Source: Pirellulaceae bacterium (lineage in GTDB: Bacteria > Planctomycetota > Planctomycetia > Pirellulales > Pirellulaceae). Taken from it: DNA of 11,375 nt. Of the stretch, positions 1 to 7,641 are shown one piece after another; positions within the stretch are counted from its first letter, which is position 1, and the number at the start of each line of letters is the position of its first letter. The stretch covers positions 1 through 11,375 of the forward strand of contig JAKVBZ010000126.1 of NCBI GenBank assembly GCA_022448645.1, given 5' to 3'. The translations under genes were made by a program, and so were the position numbers. Under the pieces are notes generated by a model that was not told where the DNA came from, did no database searches, and saw only the letters and a list, made by a program, of their open reading frames with translations.

Positions 1-2
1 TT

Positions 3-110
3 AGTTTTGGTCGTGGCAAGGACAGTAACCTGCTCTACATCACTGCGGGCAACAGCTTGTATCGGATTCGGTTAAACACGCGCGGTTATCACTTGCCGCC
101 GAGCCAGTAA
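3..110 (+). CDS. C-terminal end of a probable SMP-30/gluconolactonase-like beta-propeller protein (5' truncated)
   Basis: Only the last 35 codons and the TAA stop are inside the window; the gene begins to the left. The frame reads SFGRGKDSNLLYITAGNSLY followed by RIRLNTRGYH, which resembles the last blade of the SMP-30/gluconolactonase/LRE family, where a 'G..g..LYITA...LYRIRL...G' pattern closes the propeller. Known members hydrolyse sugar lactones or related esters with a bound divalent metal, and many planctomycete copies are secreted. The metal ligands and any signal peptide lie outside the window, so activity cannot be judged. The gene converges on the glycosyltransferase gene ending at 222. 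The family call rests on this tail alone; another beta-propeller family is possible. Confidence 0.6.
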   Translation, partial: SFGRGKDSNLLYITAGNSLYRIRLNTRGYHLPPSQ

Positions 111-180
111 TTCGGTTGCACGCAAGGCGGCTCAAGTGATTATGTTGGGTCTTCCCGGTTGACCACTCGCAGTCGTCATG

Positions 181-227
181 GAGCAGAGGGGCCGATGCTC
201 TCGGGGGTCAGGCTGAGCTGGTCAGCC
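181..227. terminator. Two tandem inverted repeats between convergent genes, possible bidirectional terminator
   Basis: GAGCA (181-185) pairs with TGCTC (196-200) around a 10-base loop. GGCTGA (211-216) pairs perfectly with TCAGCC (222-227) around a 5-base loop. The second stem includes the stop codon of the minus-strand glycosyltransferase (222-224). The position between convergent genes suits transcription termination. Neither stem is followed by a T run on either strand, so this is not a canonical intrinsic terminator. Confidence 0.3.
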
Positions 228-1172
228 GGGCGAAGACCAAAGAGTTTGGGCCAGCCGAAACCACGTGTTGCCTTGCCAAAGGCGCCAAGTCAACGATCGC
301 CTGAAACAATGGCGGGCCTCGTCAACACGGCCCGACCGCATCAATTGACGCCCAGCCCGATACCAGCAGTAAGCCAACCGATTACGACAGACATTGTGGT
401 CGAGATATTGCTTGCCAATAGTTTGACAGATAAAGTTTTCGTGAATCAAGGCCCAGTGGCGACACGAGTCGCTAAACTTCTCGCTGAGGTTTGTCTCTTC
501 CCCACGCTTTGCACACAAACCTCGTTGATAGATCACGGGTTCTCCTTTGGTATGCAGCCAGGGGCCCGTGAGGCTCACGCGGAGAAACAGGTCGATATCT
601 TCACCAGTTGACAGGTTTTCGTCGTAGCAACCCAATCGACGAAGGGTTTCACTGCGGAAGACGGAAGAGGATCCAATAGCTCCGTCGTTGCGAAACAACC
701 ACGCCGTTGCATTTTTTGCGAGTGCCGATGTGCTGCGAAACCGTTTGCGCCGCTGAAGGCCGCAAAACACCTGATCGCTGGTGACAGCAATGGCACCTGG
801 GGTTGCTGCAAGGACATTTTGGGATCGAGCTAAAAAATCAACAGGCCACAAATCATCGGAATCGAGAAATGTTACGTAGGGACAGTCGCCAATCTCAGTG
901 AAACCGCGGTTTCGTGCGGCTGAAACACCACGATTCTTCTGTCGAATTACTGTGGTGTTCGTAAGACGCGTTTGCCCATGAAGCCATTGCTTTACCGCCT
1001 CACCAGTACCGTCACTCGATCCGTCGTCTACGATGATGACCTGGCGTGGCAACTTCTTCTGGGCAGCAACGCGGTGCAGCGTTTCCAACACCGTTTGCTT
1101 GCGATTGTAAACCGGAATAATGACAGCGGTATCGCTGCCGGTCGTCTGCACATTTGCGGAGTATTGACTCAC
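222..1172 (-). CDS. Family 2 glycosyltransferase (GT-A fold) with TPR-like C-terminus
   Basis: The 316-residue protein is predicted to be cytoplasmic or membrane-associated and to transfer a sugar from a nucleotide-sugar donor during surface-glycan synthesis. The N-terminal half is a typical GT2 domain: VIIPVYNR at residues 17-24, the nucleotide-binding VIIVDDGSSDGT at 45-56, the conserved RN of AARNRG at 85-90, the metal-binding DSDD at 104-107, and the acceptor-side GEDIDL at 190-195. No transmembrane segment is evident. Residues about 266-300 (AYCWYRAGRQLMRSGRVDEA and after) resemble a single TPR unit. The start is GTG at 1172, with GGGGAAG a few bases upstream. It lies 294 bases downstream of the other glycosyltransferase on the same strand, so cotranscription is possible. 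Donor and acceptor are unknown. Confidence 0.9.
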   Translation of the reverse strand: MSQYSANVQTTGSDTAVIIPVYNRKQTVLETLHRVAAQKKLPRQVIIVDDGSSDGTGEAVKQWLHGQTRLTNTTVIRQKNRGVSAARNRGFTEIGDCPYVTFLDSDDLWPVDFLARSQNVLAATPGAIAVTSDQVFCGLQRRKRFRSTSALAKNATAWLFRNDGAIGSSSVFRSETLRRLGCYDENLSTGEDIDLFLRVSLTGPWLHTKGEPVIYQRGLCAKRGEETNLSEKFSDSCRHWALIHENFICQTIGKQYLDHNVCRNRLAYCWYRAGRQLMRSGRVDEARHCFRRSLTWRLWQGNTWFRLAQTLWSSPG

Positions 1173-1256
1173 AGTCTTCCCCAGTTCAACCAGACACTCT
1201 TTCGATGGATTTAGAGAATTGGCAGAGCATCGCTACCAGACAATCCTGGCGGACAA

Positions 1257-1269
1257 CAGGCGATGCCTG
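1257..1269. repeat. Short perfect hairpin between the two glycosyltransferase genes
   Basis: CAGGC (1257-1261), loop GAT, GCCTG (1265-1269) forms a 5-bp stem with a 3-base loop. It lies just past the stop of the possible 32-codon reading frame at 1271-1369, in the leader of the downstream glycosyltransferase. There is no T run, so termination is unlikely; it could affect the mRNA or be chance. Confidence 0.25.
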
Positions 1270-1270
1270 C

Positions 1271-1369
1271 TCACAAGGGGATCGCTGCTGCAACAAACGC
1301 CAGGGAGATCACTAGCTGGCGCATGCAGTACCAAAGGTCCATTTGCGCGTCAATGAAAGAATTAGCCAT
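1271..1369 (-). CDS. Possible small hydrophobic peptide, 32 codons
   Basis: The 294-base gap between the two glycosyltransferases contains one ATG-started minus-strand frame of note. It encodes a 32-residue peptide whose C-terminal half, LVISLAFVAAAIPL, is long and nonpolar enough for a membrane segment, after a polar start (MANSFIDAQMDLWY). A weak GAGAG precedes the ATG. It could be a small membrane peptide, a remnant of a larger gene, or chance. I recognise no family. The rest of the gap shows only a short hairpin at 1257-1269. Confidence 0.2.
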   Translation of the reverse strand: MANSFIDAQMDLWYCMRQLVISLAFVAAAIPL

Positions 1370-1466
1370 CTCTCGTCTTTCTCCCCGGAAACGGTCTTAC
1401 TTCGACTGTGCCACCACCGCTTGCAGGTCTTGCTGTTGGAATTCGGGTGGGGGATTTGAGGGGGTC

Positions 1467-2414
1467 TCAAGCAGCTTTCGGGTGCCGGGCACGGTCCGCC
1501 TGTTGGAGACTCAGGTCGATGGTTTGAAAGTCGCCATTTTCTGTCCGGTTAAGACCTTGCGAACAAGTGGCCGTCTGCACTCCCTGTTCGTAATAATCCC
1601 GATTGGCAGTGCCGAATGCATTCCTCGAAAAACTCGCTTCCCGGGGATGCCACAAATGATAACACGATGTGCGATGAAGAATCGTTTTGAAGCGGAGCCC
1701 GAACAAAATGAGTCGTCGCTGAAGGTCCACATCTTCCAGGCCCCAACCGACAAATTGTTCGTCGAAACCGTTGACTTGTTTAAAGTCGCGATACCATAGG
1801 GCGAAGTTGTTTGCCGTCAACCGAGGTCGCATCGGACTACCCAGCCAACTATGAAGGTGGTCCTTCCAGCGTTTGCGAAATACCCTTCGTGTCTCCTGGC
1901 GGGAAACATACTGGTTTAACGTTTTACTGGCGACTGTTGTACTCGTTGTTATCTGCTCTGACTCAACCTTGTCCAGTCGCAAACTGTCACCAACGAACAC
2001 GACATGTTCCTGGCGGGCTGCCAGGTGGTGCTCAACGTGGTCGGTGGGCAGGAAGCAATCGCCATCAACAAAAAGCAAATAGGGTGCCGTGGAGTGGAAG
2101 ACACCATTATTGCGAACCCGCGATACCCGAAACCCGTCGTGTTTTTGGGTGACAAAGCGAACAGGACAAAGGTTGCGGGCAGCAAAGGTCCTTGCCACGC
2201 TTTCGGTGTTATCGCACGAGCCGTCATCACTAATGATCACCTCAAGCTGATTGATCGCGGTTTGATTCGCGACTGACGAGAGACACCGCTCAAGGTGTTC
2301 TGGCCGCTGGTAGGTACAGATGATCAACGCGATTTCAGGTGCGGCGGACAAGGACGGAAGATGAAGTTGATTGGGGCCTGGTAAACCTGCGGACTGCGAG
2401 TTCGCTGACGACAT
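1467..2414 (-). CDS. Family 2 glycosyltransferase with galactosyltransferase-type C-terminal motif
   Basis: About 315 residues from the ATG at 2414. A TTG four codons upstream (2426) would give 319, but I see no ribosome binding site for it, so the ATG is preferred. In 319-residue numbering, IALIICTYQRPEHL starts the GT-A fold near residue 32, IISDDGSCDNTE lies at 64-75, and the metal-binding DGD at 121-123. DGFRVSRVRNNG (97-108) and WGLEDVDL (228-235), followed by CYHLWHP (255-261), match the Glyco_transf_7C/chondroitin-polymerase-like branch of GT2, in which the W-G-x-E-D acid is thought to serve in catalysis. No membrane segment is seen. It is 294 bases upstream of the second glycosyltransferase on the same strand; the two may build one surface glycan. 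Sugar specificity cannot be assigned. Confidence 0.9.
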   Translation of the reverse strand: MSSANSQSAGLPGPNQLHLPSLSAAPEIALIICTYQRPEHLERCLSSVANQTAINQLEVIISDDGSCDNTESVARTFAARNLCPVRFVTQKHDGFRVSRVRNNGVFHSTAPYLLFVDGDCFLPTDHVEHHLAARQEHVVFVGDSLRLDKVESEQITTSTTVASKTLNQYVSRQETRRVFRKRWKDHLHSWLGSPMRPRLTANNFALWYRDFKQVNGFDEQFVGWGLEDVDLQRRLILFGLRFKTILHRTSCYHLWHPREASFSRNAFGTANRDYYEQGVQTATCSQGLNRTENGDFQTIDLSLQQADRARHPKAA

Positions 2415-2426
2415 TGCAAAATCCAA

Positions 2427-2788
2427 TACTAAGCTATTGGCAGATGGGGAAGTGAATTAACCCGAGTCGTTTTACAAGAGCATCGACCCTCGGTTGCAGT
2501 TAACTAAAAGAATAATGTTAACGGTCACGTAAACTGCGAAAGATCTATCAATAGGGGTAGCGAAAGTGCTTGCTGCTAGCACGTCGAGTTCCTGTGTGCG
2601 GTTGCCGATCGCCAAATTTATCGGCAAGCAACCGTTCTTGGGTTATGGATCGTTGGCATCGGTACGCCATCAAGAATACTGGAACTGAAATGTTGGTAGC
2701 CTTGATTTGCACGTCACCAGCTAATCCGTACGATGCGAGCCAATCATAGAGTACGAGACTACTTGGTTTCAGGGTTTTGGATGACGTT
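2427..2788. other. 362-base intergenic region without a supported gene
   Basis: This gap lies between the DUF1552 stop and the glycosyltransferase start. It holds a copy of the 42-base hairpin repeat (2602-2643), a 5-bp stem GTGCT/AGCAC (2566-2570 with 2578-2582), and the self-complementary hexamer GTTAAC twice (2499-2504 and 2517-2522). It presumably contains the 3' end of the DUF1592-DUF1552 transcript and the promoter of the glycosyltransferase gene, but I could not place a convincing -35/-10 pair. No reading frame here resembles a protein family. Confidence 0.5.
2602..2643 (-). repeat. Copy 1 of a 42-base exact dispersed repeat with hairpin
   Basis: This segment is identical over 42 bases to 7600-7641. 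It contains the inverted repeat TTGCCGAT (2602-2609) / ATCGGCAA (2620-2627) with a 10-base loop, followed on the plus strand by GCAACCGTTCTTGGGT, overlapping the stem end. Weaker similarity continues to about 2664 (14 of the next 21 bases match). Both copies lie in the same orientation, downstream of a minus-strand gene, here about 145 bases past the DUF1552 stop. It may be a REP-like element, a miniature mobile element or a transcript 3'-end structure. No T run follows the stem, so it is not a standard terminator. Confidence 0.75.
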
Positions 2789-4102
2789 TTAGATTTCCAC
2801 GAGCCGTTGTGACGAGTCGCCGAATTCGTCCAACTGCAACCCCATCTTGTCCATGAGCGATAAGTAAAGGCTGGACATTTTACGATTGTCGCTTTCCAAA
2901 TAGTTCAACACGCGTCCGGTTTCAAGCTGGCCGCCAGCGCGACCGCACAACAATACCGGTAGTTGCGTATTGTCGTGGTTTCCGGTGAGCATGCTTGAAC
3001 AGAATAGGATCATCGTGTTATCCAGCAATGTTCGTTCCCCTTCCTGGACGGCCTCCAAGCCGGCGAGAATGCGCGCCAGATGGCTCAGGAAATATTCGTT
3101 CACCCGCAGCCAATCCGGGTTTTCTTCTTCGTGTGATAGCAGGTGGTGGATGATGTAATCAATGCCCAGATTCGGAAACCTCATGCCGGAGTGATCGTTG
3201 TTTAATTTCAGGGTGCAGACACGGGTCGTGTCGGTCTGAAAGGCAAGGACCATAAGGTCAGACATCAATTCCATATGGACGTGGATGTCTTGTGGCATCT
3301 CACTATCAGGCCGTTTCATAGTAGGCTTGTCGATGGTCGGTCGCCACCCTTCCAAACGGCGATCCTTTCCGGCAGCTTCAATTCGACGTTCAACTTCGCG
3401 GATGGAGTTGAGGTATTCGTCGACCTTGCGGCGGTCGGCCACGCTAACCTGGCTGCGGAGGCCAATTGCGTCGGCCAGCACCGAGTCGAGCACGCTCTTG
3501 TCGGCACGGCGCACACCGCCGTCGCCGAAAAGTCGGTCGAAAGCTGCTGCAGGATAGAGTTCCATCGGAGCGGGGGTGGTTGGCGACGACCAGGAAATGT
3601 GCGAGCTATATAACATCGAGTAGCCTTTGTGGATGCCCGCGTAAGGCTGTTCACAACCTAGCACCATGCTGTTAACTTTGGTTTGTCGGCCAACATGTTG
3701 TGCCAGAAGTTGGTCCATGCTCACGCCGGCGCGGATTCGTCCGCCCGATGCCAACCGGTCGCCGGTCAGCAGGTTGCCCGTCTGGCAACTGTGGATGCCG
3801 CACCCGCGCGCGTTGGGATTGTACAGTCCGCGAATAAAGAGAAGCTTTTCCTTAAATGATTCAAGCGGAGCCAGCACCCGGCCCAACTCCAATTGGCCGT
3901 CCGATTCCTTGGCCCACCAATGCTTCTTGACAAATCCATTGCCGGCGAAAACGCAGGCAAACCGTACCGGTGGCTCGCTAGACGAACTCAAAGCCGTATC
4001 GTCTCCGTATGCAGACATCGACTCCAGCCAGGGCAGAGCGATGCTCGCACCCAAGCCGCGCAGAATTGTCCGGCGCGACAACTTATGGAGAGAATGATTC
4101 AC
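2789..4102 (-). CDS. DUF1552 family protein, Tat-exported, partner of the DUF1592-type cytochrome protein
   Basis: The 437-residue protein matches planctomycete DUF1552 proteins in length and sequence. The N-terminus carries a twin-arginine leader: SRRTILRGLG at residues 9-18, then a hydrophobic stretch ending ALPWLESM. Export of a folded protein to the periplasm is therefore predicted. Further DUF1552-like landmarks are VRFACVFAGNGF (46-57), FIRGLYNPNARGCGIHSCQT (89-108), KLNNDHSG (299-306), HHLLSHE (319-325) and SSMLTGNHDNTQLPVLLCGR (369-388). Family biochemistry is unknown; the clustered His and Asp residues could bind metal, which is inference. The start is a GTG whose last three bases form the stop of the upstream gene (GTGA, 4-base overlap), indicating translational coupling with it. 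The stop is TAA. Confidence 0.9.
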   Translation of the reverse strand: MNHSLHKLSRRTILRGLGASIALPWLESMSAYGDDTALSSSSEPPVRFACVFAGNGFVKKHWWAKESDGQLELGRVLAPLESFKEKLLFIRGLYNPNARGCGIHSCQTGNLLTGDRLASGGRIRAGVSMDQLLAQHVGRQTKVNSMVLGCEQPYAGIHKGYSMLYSSHISWSSPTTPAPMELYPAAAFDRLFGDGGVRRADKSVLDSVLADAIGLRSQVSVADRRKVDEYLNSIREVERRIEAAGKDRRLEGWRPTIDKPTMKRPDSEMPQDIHVHMELMSDLMVLAFQTDTTRVCTLKLNNDHSGMRFPNLGIDYIIHHLLSHEEENPDWLRVNEYFLSHLARILAGLEAVQEGERTLLDNTMILFCSSMLTGNHDNTQLPVLLCGRAGGQLETGRVLNYLESDNRKMSSLYLSLMDKMGLQLDEFGDSSQRLVEI

Positions 4103-7100
4103 GGTACTATCTCCCTGCGATCGTTTCGGCCGCGATGACGGCGAAACTGGCTACTGTTGACGATAGGCGCAACGGCGGATGAGAAACGATATTCATTTTT
4201 CTTCAATTGGGTCTGCATCTCATCCAGTAAGGGCTCATCGGAAAGCTCCACCGCCCTGCCTAAGGCATATCCTAACAGCTTGCGGCAGAATTGTTTCGTG
4301 AATTCGTCCTGGTGCTGTAGAAGATGATTCTGCAGACCTGTCAATCCCTCGAAACTTTCTTCATCCTTAGGATTGGCTCGCGCATCGATAGGTTTTCCAT
4401 TTAAGTCCTTGTCACGCAGTCGGCCGATCGGATCATAGGCTTCCAGCGCAAATCCGTACGGATCGATTTTTGCGTGGCAGGAAGCACAGCTGGCATCCGC
4501 ACGATGACGCTCGACCAGCTGTCGCACTGTCAGGCCGCCTTTGTTTACTTCATCTTCAGCCAACGGAGGGACGTCATCGGGCGGATTGGGAATCTCGCGA
4601 CCGAGTAAGGTCTCGACAATCCACGTGCCGCGCAACACGGGACTGGTTCGCAAGGCCCCTGATTGCTTGGTCAGCACGGTGCCCATGGAAATGATGCCAC
4701 CACGCCCGAACCGGTTTACGCCGTCGACCCGCCGAAATTCTGGTCCCTGAATGTCTGGAATATTGTAGTGCCTTGCCAACTCGTCGTTCACAAAGGTGTA
4801 GTCTGCCTTTAGGATCTCCAGAACGCTACGATCGCTGCGGATTATTTCCGTCATGAATTCCGTGGTCTCTTGGCTCATGGCCGCTCGCATTTGGGGCGTA
4901 AACATCGGAAATCGCGTTTCGCTCTTGCCGTTGTACTGATCGAATCCGCGAAATTGTAGCCACTGACCGGCAAACTCGATCGCCAGGGCTCTAGCCTTTG
5001 AGTCCTGGAGCATCCGGCGAGAATGCGCAATAAGGGCTTCCTGGTCCTGCAACCGACCAGCCGCCGCCGCAGCTCGTAACGCTTCGTCCGGCACCGTGGA
5101 CCACAGAAAGTAACTCAACCTGCTTGCCAATTCCCAGTCGGACAGTGCTAAGGTCTCTTCATCGGAAGTTGGACACTCGACGCGATATAAGAATTTTGGA
5201 GATGCGAAGATCCGCATTACTACAGTGCGGATGGCAGCGTTGTGCGATAGGTTTTGGTCGTGATGCAACAAATCGTACAACCGCTGCAGCTCATCTTGTT
5301 CTGCCGTCGACAAAGGCCGTCGCCAGACACGGGTGGCCATTTCGATGACGGCGGCCAATTGCTTTGGTTCGTCCGCCAATGCCGATTCATGGAACGCTAC
5401 AGATTTTTCCTCCAGCGATGGAAGCAGAGCCTCGAACTTCTGGGTGTTTTCAATGCGATCTGCCGGCTGAAATCCGATGTACTCTTTTGTGTTATGATAT
5501 TCTTCGACAGGAGCACGTGAGATGTAGGTTAGCTCGTCCCATAAACGATCGAGTCGTTCGCTCTGAATGTCATCAAGCAATAGCCGCGAGAGCGCTTCGT
5601 CCTCTCGCAAAAACAGTTCCACCGTCACGTCTTTATTAGATGGAATGACCGGGGGGAAGCAGATAGCTGGTGGGAATAATTGGGCAAATACGGAATAGGT
5701 GTCGGAAGCGATGTTGGGTTGGCCGGATTCGTCCACGAGCGGAATTAGATGAGTACCGAACAACCCTACGGAGCCAATCAGGTGGCTTGTTTGCATGTTC
5801 CGTTTCCACAACTTCCGCTGAATGTCTGCGATCGTCGCAGTCAATTGAGGCTTAGCCGTATCGGTGAAGGGGCCAATCTGAATGGTTGTGGTGCGAGGCA
5901 TGTGGCCTGACGTCGCGTTGACCATCGCCACACGCCAATATCTGGCAGTTGCTGGCTCAAACTTATATTCATACCATCCCGTGGTATCGAGTGACTTGCT
6001 GCCATCGTCAAGAATTCCACCGCCAGGAGATGTCAAATATTCAAAGGCGCCTCCCGCTGACACCTGATACGGTCCGTCTGGAGTCGACGCAAAAGATATC
6101 TCCATATTCGCGCCGCGGACGCCACTCCCGAAACCGCTCCAAAAGCGAATGCGCCCGATCCGTTTCGACTTGCCAAAATCGACGACGAAATGACTGCCTG
6201 GATTCCAGATAAAGCCCATGTCGACGGTCGCTCCAGCCACCTTGGGCATACCGTACGGTGCTGGGTCCTTGAACACTTCTGGAATCGGGGGACCTCGGAA
6301 AGTTCCCGGGTCGGCAGGGTCGCTGCTATGGGAGACCACGATGTGCATTGTTGAATCGTGCAGTACGGTCGTTGATTCGCGCCACTGGCGCACCACTTCG
6401 GCCATTACTCCCACAGGTTGTGGTTCATTCAAGGCCTGCCAAAGCATATGCAGGTATTTCGAACTCAGCTTGCGCCCGTTCGCGTGATTCTGTTGTGTAA
6501 CGAAGTCCTCCAGCGATAAGTCGGAAGACGGATCACGCTGGCGGTATCGCAGTGTCGCCTCGAGGTAGTCGGCAAGCGGCAGTCCACCATCTTGCCCGAT
6601 ATGCGGAGCATAGAAGTCCTTTATTCTTTGTACGGCTTCAGCGGTCCAAGCATGTGGGGCGTTACTCGGTGAGAAGCGTATCCCGGTCGGCGTCAGCACT
6701 GCATGTGCGGAAACTTCTCGCGCAGCGTCAAGATACATGGGGATGAACTCCGGCGCCATGAAAAGGGCCTCACCCGTGTTGGAAAATCCTTCGCCGGCCA
6801 CAGAGTCTTCCAGGAATTTTCGCGCGGGACGGAGATCGACGCCGGTCAATTCGCGGATGGTGTAATTATATTCCGCCTTGGTCAGCCGTCGCATCAGTAC
6901 AAGTCCCGGATCACCGGCACGTTCTCGCGCGTCTGCCAGCAAGTAACTCTCAGTCCAGTCGATCAGACGCCTTCGTTCGTCAGGGGATGGCTGCAGTTCA
7001 GCTTCGGGTGGCATCTCACCGTCGCGCAATCGGCGCAATACGTTTTGCCAGGCACGCGCATCGTCCCGAACGTCGTCGGCAGCTATGAAACGCTCGAGAT

Positions 7101-7320
7101 CCAACTTGCCCTCCTTCTCCTCGGTGGAGTGGCAATCAACACAGTACTTTTGCACGAGCGGATAAATTTCCCCGGGGTACTGTCCGGTTAACTGGTCCAG
7201 CAACATTTCATGAGAGTGTGAGAAGTTGGCCGTCGCGAAGCAGAAGCCTATTGCTGCGGTTCCGATCAGGGCCTGGAGTGACCACCTGTCTGAATGGACT
7301 GCTGATGCTAACTGGGACAT
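4099..7320 (-). CDS. Large planctomycete-type exported cytochrome protein (DUF1587-DUF1595-DUF1592-DUF1588-DUF1585) with discoidin-like insertion
   Basis: The 1073-residue protein starts at ATG 7320. A hydrophobic segment near residues 15-32 looks like a signal peptide or membrane anchor. A haem c motif CVDCH (60-64) lies in an N-terminal planctomycete cytochrome-like region, with DGEMPPEAEL (100-109) supplying a possible Met ligand. DUF1587-like sequence follows (RRLTKAEYNYTIRELTG, 144-160). The C-terminal half has the usual order: DUF1595-like (WRRPLSTAEQDEL, 666-678), DUF1592 (DWELASRLSYFLW, 728-740), DUF1588 (TKQSGALRTSPVLRG, 884-898) with a second haem motif CASCH (945-949), and DUF1585 (FCRKLLGYALGRAVE, 1011-1025). 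Residues about 365-486 form an inserted beta-rich region resembling F5/8-type (discoidin) domains. A periplasmic electron-transfer or oxidative role is inferred; none is proven. It overlaps the DUF1552 gene by 4 bases. The 320-base upstream gap suggests its own promoter. Confidence 0.9.
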   Translation of the reverse strand: MSQLASAVHSDRWSLQALIGTAAIGFCFATANFSHSHEMLLDQLTGQYPGEIYPLVQKYCVDCHSTEEKEGKLDLERFIAADDVRDDARAWQNVLRRLRDGEMPPEAELQPSPDERRRLIDWTESYLLADARERAGDPGLVLMRRLTKAEYNYTIRELTGVDLRPARKFLEDSVAGEGFSNTGEALFMAPEFIPMYLDAAREVSAHAVLTPTGIRFSPSNAPHAWTAEAVQRIKDFYAPHIGQDGGLPLADYLEATLRYRQRDPSSDLSLEDFVTQQNHANGRKLSSKYLHMLWQALNEPQPVGVMAEVVRQWRESTTVLHDSTMHIVVSHSSDPADPGTFRGPPIPEVFKDPAPYGMPKVAGATVDMGFIWNPGSHFVVDFGKSKRIGRIRFWSGFGSGVRGANMEISFASTPDGPYQVSAGGAFEYLTSPGGGILDDGSKSLDTTGWYEYKFEPATARYWRVAMVNATSGHMPRTTTIQIGPFTDTAKPQLTATIADIQRKLWKRNMQTSHLIGSVGLFGTHLIPLVDESGQPNIASDTYSVFAQLFPPAICFPPVIPSNKDVTVELFLREDEALSRLLLDDIQSERLDRLWDELTYISRAPVEEYHNTKEYIGFQPADRIENTQKFEALLPSLEEKSVAFHESALADEPKQLAAVIEMATRVWRRPLSTAEQDELQRLYDLLHHDQNLSHNAAIRTVVMRIFASPKFLYRVECPTSDEETLALSDWELASRLSYFLWSTVPDEALRAAAAAGRLQDQEALIAHSRRMLQDSKARALAIEFAGQWLQFRGFDQYNGKSETRFPMFTPQMRAAMSQETTEFMTEIIRSDRSVLEILKADYTFVNDELARHYNIPDIQGPEFRRVDGVNRFGRGGIISMGTVLTKQSGALRTSPVLRGTWIVETLLGREIPNPPDDVPPLAEDEVNKGGLTVRQLVERHRADASCASCHAKIDPYGFALEAYDPIGRLRDKDLNGKPIDARANPKDEESFEGLTGLQNHLLQHQDEFTKQFCRKLLGYALGRAVELSDEPLLDEMQTQLKKNEYRFSSAVAPIVNSSQFRRHRGRNDRREIVP

Positions 7321-7640
7321 ACCCCAACCCGTGGAATGGCTCTGTTGACGATATTATTTAATGCTACAACGTAAGTGTACATTAATCTGGTGGCAGAATC
7401 GAAGGGTCTGGTGGAGAGCGCAAGTTTGGAAGCACTTTTGACTCCAAGATCGCGGGCGATTTCGATTTTCGCGTCGGACTTCACTACGTCAGGCGGCTTT
7501 CCAGAAGTCAAGAAGATGGCTCACACCGCTTCTGCTTTTGAGGTCGTGATGGCTCCCCACACCGGTCACAGGATCGTCAGTGTGGTTGGGAATGCCCATT
7601 TGCCGATCGCCAAATTTATCGGCAAGCAACCGTTCTTGGG
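7321..7640. other. 320-base intergenic region without a supported gene
   Basis: This gap separates the epimerase homologue from the DUF1592-type gene, both on the minus strand, and should hold the promoter of the DUF1592-DUF1552 pair. Reading frames on both strands cross it (plus 7375-7683, minus 7308-7511), but they resemble nothing I know, overlap real genes at their ends and lack ribosome binding sites. The only clear structure is copy 2 of the 42-base repeat at its right edge. Confidence 0.5.
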
Positions 7641-7641
7641 T
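7600..7641 (-). repeat. Copy 2 of the 42-base exact dispersed repeat with hairpin
   Basis: Identical to 2602-2643. The stem TTGCCGAT (7600-7607) / ATCGGCAA (7618-7625) stands 15 bases beyond the epimerase-homologue stop on the minus strand; the last base of the repeat is part of that stop codon (7641-7643). Weaker similarity to the other copy continues to about 7662, inside the last codons of the gene. As in copy 1, no T run follows the stem in the direction of transcription. Confidence 0.75.

Noticed and set aside
159..611. 150-codon plus-strand frame antisense to the first glycosyltransferase
   Set aside because: The opposite strand carries full GT2 motifs; this frame is low-complexity shadow sequence.
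2602..2627. Intrinsic terminator at the 42-base repeat hairpin
   Set aside because: The stem is 8 bp with a 10-base loop and neither copy is followed by a T run on the minus strand; kept as a repeat instead.
6703..7191. 162-codon plus-strand frame inside the DUF1592-type gene
   Set aside because: It is antisense to the cytochrome region with its CVDCH motif; no family resemblance.
7308..7511. 67-codon minus-strand frame overlapping the start of the DUF1592-type gene
   Set aside because: It needs a TTG start, has no ribosome binding site and resembles no family; it lies where a promoter is expected.
2602..7641. Composite transposon bounded by the two 42-base repeats
   Set aside because: The repeats are direct, short and lack a transposase between them; the enclosed genes are ordinary planctomycete chromosomal genes.
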